In this document: piece after piece, positions 5,961 to 6,929 of the stretch | Numbering within the stretch: position 1 is the stretch's first letter | Layout: every line of letters begins with the position of its first letter | NCBI GenBank assembly: GCA_045594795.1 | Contig: JAZNZF010000035.1 | Coordinates: forward strand, 1 to 6,929 | DNA from: UMGS1532 sp045594795 | Lineage (GTDB): Bacteria; Bacillota; Clostridia; Oscillospirales; Acutalibacteraceae | Direction of reading: 5' to 3' | Length of the DNA stretch: 6,929 bases | Position numbers and translations under genes: made by a program | The notes under the pieces: model-generated | The model's input: the letters and a program-made list of their open reading frames with translations, nothing else | What the model was told of the DNA's origin: nothing | The model's database searches: none

Positions 5961-6929
5961 ATGTCAATTCTAAAAATTAGAGATAAAAACGGAAATGTGC
6001 AAGAAATCCCTGTTATTAAAGGCGATAAAGGGGACACCTACACCTTAACCAAAGCGGATAAGGCGGAAATAGCCAAGTTAAGTAATACGGTAACAATACC
6101 CGATTATTGGCAAGAGCATATAAACCAAAAAATTTCGGAAATTAATGCTTTGCACTCGATTGGCGGAAAAGACTGTTTTTCCTTTGTTTTAATGACGGAT
6201 TTGCATTATCCATCCAACCTTGGGAAAAATTCGCCCATTCTTGCAAAAGAGATAGCCGATAAATGCAACATTAAATTTGTACTTTGTTTGGGAGATACTC
6301 AAACCAGAGGATGTCATAACACAAAAGAATTATTGCTAGCCGAAAATGAAGCAATAGAGGAAATGCTTTCGCCTGTTCGTGATAAAATACTTCAAACCGA
6401 AGGCAATCACGACGGTGCGTATGGCTTGCTTGACCGTGACGGCGATGGCACTATTTCTAATGATGAAACTTGGTATAAAGTAACCCATACTTTTGAAACC
6501 AAGGAGGAGCATCAAAAGATTTACTTTGCTATTTGTAATAATACAGGCGCGAAGGTTTATATTGATGATATTGTATTATCAGAGATTATTGAAGAAAAAC
6601 CTGAAACCGATCCTGATGCCACAATTTCGTTTGATAATTTTGAGAGCGGCGACCATCTTTCATACGTTGAAGCAACACCCGCTGAGGGTAACGCTCCCAA
6701 ATATCCTGAAAATGGTAAATGGGGTATTGTTAGCAATAATGGATATATAACTTATACCGATGTTACCAATTCCAAAAGCAAGGTGGCGAATACCTATGCT
6801 GAAACCATTTATAAGGCTGATGGTACTTCTGCCCTTCAAACCGAGCATCAAGGCAGAACGGTATCGGGTTGGACTCATGAAAATTTATTAACCGTTTCTA
6901 CCGCCAAGGCACATAGCGGTGACAAATCT
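5961..6929 (+). CDS. Tail-associated metallophosphoesterase N-terminal half fused to carbohydrate-binding-type modules, 3' partial
   Basis: There are 323 codons with no stop, open at the right edge. Residues 1-30 (MSILKIRDKNGNVQEIPVIK then GDKGDT) are a phage tail-type N-terminus with a short collagen-like step. Residues 72-157 hold the first calcineurin-like phosphoesterase motifs: TDLHYP (D80, H82), CLGDTQ (G111, D112) and GNHD (148-151). An EF-hand loop follows at 158-169. The usual second half, with further metal-binding histidines such as a GHxH motif, is absent. Residues 170-209 (TWYKVTHTFET, then KVYIDDIVLSEI) look like the end of a CBM-type beta-sandwich. A Pro/Glu/Asp linker follows, then a new module from about 222 (ISFDNFESGD, later AKAHSGDKS). 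In intact relatives the enzyme is thought to act on cell-surface polymers at the tail tip. Activity here is doubtful unless another chain completes the site. The gene is clear, but the fusion could be an assembly artefact. Confidence 0.75.
   Translation, partial: MSILKIRDKNGNVQEIPVIKGDKGDTYTLTKADKAEIAKLSNTVTIPDYWQEHINQKISEINALHSIGGKDCFSFVLMTDLHYPSNLGKNSPILAKEIADKCNIKFVLCLGDTQTRGCHNTKELLLAENEAIEEMLSPVRDKILQTEGNHDGAYGLLDRDGDGTISNDETWYKVTHTFETKEEHQKIYFAICNNTGAKVYIDDIVLSEIIEEKPETDPDATISFDNFESGDHLSYVEATPAEGNAPKYPENGKWGIVSNNGYITYTDVTNSKSKVANTYAETIYKADGTSALQTEHQGRTVSGWTHENLLTVSTAKAHSGDKS
6432..6467 (+). other. EF-hand-type calcium-binding loop next to the GNHD motif
   Basis: DRDGDGTISNDE has Asp at 1, 3 and 5, Gly at 6, Thr at 7, Ser at 9 and Glu at 12, a full EF-hand loop. 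It starts 6 residues after GNHD. I recall similar Asp/Gly-rich loops at this place in other phage and clostridial phosphoesterases, but I could not check this. Confidence 0.7.
6468..6929 (+). other. Carbohydrate-binding-type tandem modules joined to the phosphoesterase half
   Basis: Residues 170-209 resemble the closing strands of one beta-sandwich module, ending YIDDIVLSEI. A linker of about 12 residues (EEKPETDPDA) leads to the opening of the next module at about 6624 (ISFDNFESGD, then NGKWGIVSN, then AKAHSGDKS at the edge). Such tandem modules are typical of large secreted or surface proteins of gut Firmicutes and of some phage fibres. The first module lacks its front part, which marks the likely join. 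Confidence 0.5.

Noticed and set aside
6493..6878. Open frames of 85 codons (+) and 72 codons (-) near the right edge
   Set aside because: Both lie inside the uninterrupted frame that starts at 5961, which carries clear phosphoesterase and module motifs; the overlapping frames show none.
1..6929. CRISPR array, tRNA genes, attachment sites or a new defence system
   Set aside because: No spaced direct repeats, no tRNA-like cloverleaf or CCA end and no integrase or att-like core were seen. The genes are explained as phage virion and tail components.

Overview
The window reads as part of a tailed-phage or prophage genome from a low-GC Firmicute, most likely a gut Clostridia-type host. This is inferred from an AT-rich composition (roughly 40% GC by eye), strong GGAGG-type ribosome binding sites, and phage proteins whose domain style I associate with Clostridia phages. 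All five genes lie on the + strand. I see no tRNA, rRNA, CRISPR array, insertion sequence or integrase.

Left half (2-3544): the 3' part of one very large gene that begins before the window. Its product looks like a phage polyvalent protein, a multi-domain protein packaged in the virion and thought to enter the host with the DNA. It shows the tail of a toxin- or nuclease-like domain, a second small domain resembling LPD3, a long helical region, a core resembling LPD38 with hydrophobic segments, and a perfect EF-hand calcium loop near its C-terminus. A 14-bp hairpin (3547-3580) separates it from the next gene.

Right half (3597-6929): four tightly packed genes (4-nt overlap, 1-nt overlap, 5-nt gap) that look like a baseplate/tail-tip and host-recognition operon. 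They encode (1) a BppU-like baseplate protein with an Ala-rich coiled coil and a collagen-like GEKGDTG step; (2) a tail protein with two tandem jelly-roll-like carbohydrate-binding modules; (3) a 60-residue small tail protein in the place where XkdX-type proteins sit; (4) a collagen-tagged calcineurin-like metallophosphoesterase that runs off the right edge.

The most unusual point is the last gene. It has the first three metallophosphoesterase motifs and then, just after an EF-hand loop, changes into what looks like the end of one carbohydrate-binding-type module and the start of another. The second half of the catalytic domain is missing. This is either a real domain-swap fusion or an assembly chimera. 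Functionally, the layout suggests that the right-hand genes build the adsorption apparatus and the left-hand protein acts after adsorption, during or after DNA entry. Family assignments rest on motif recognition only; no search was run.
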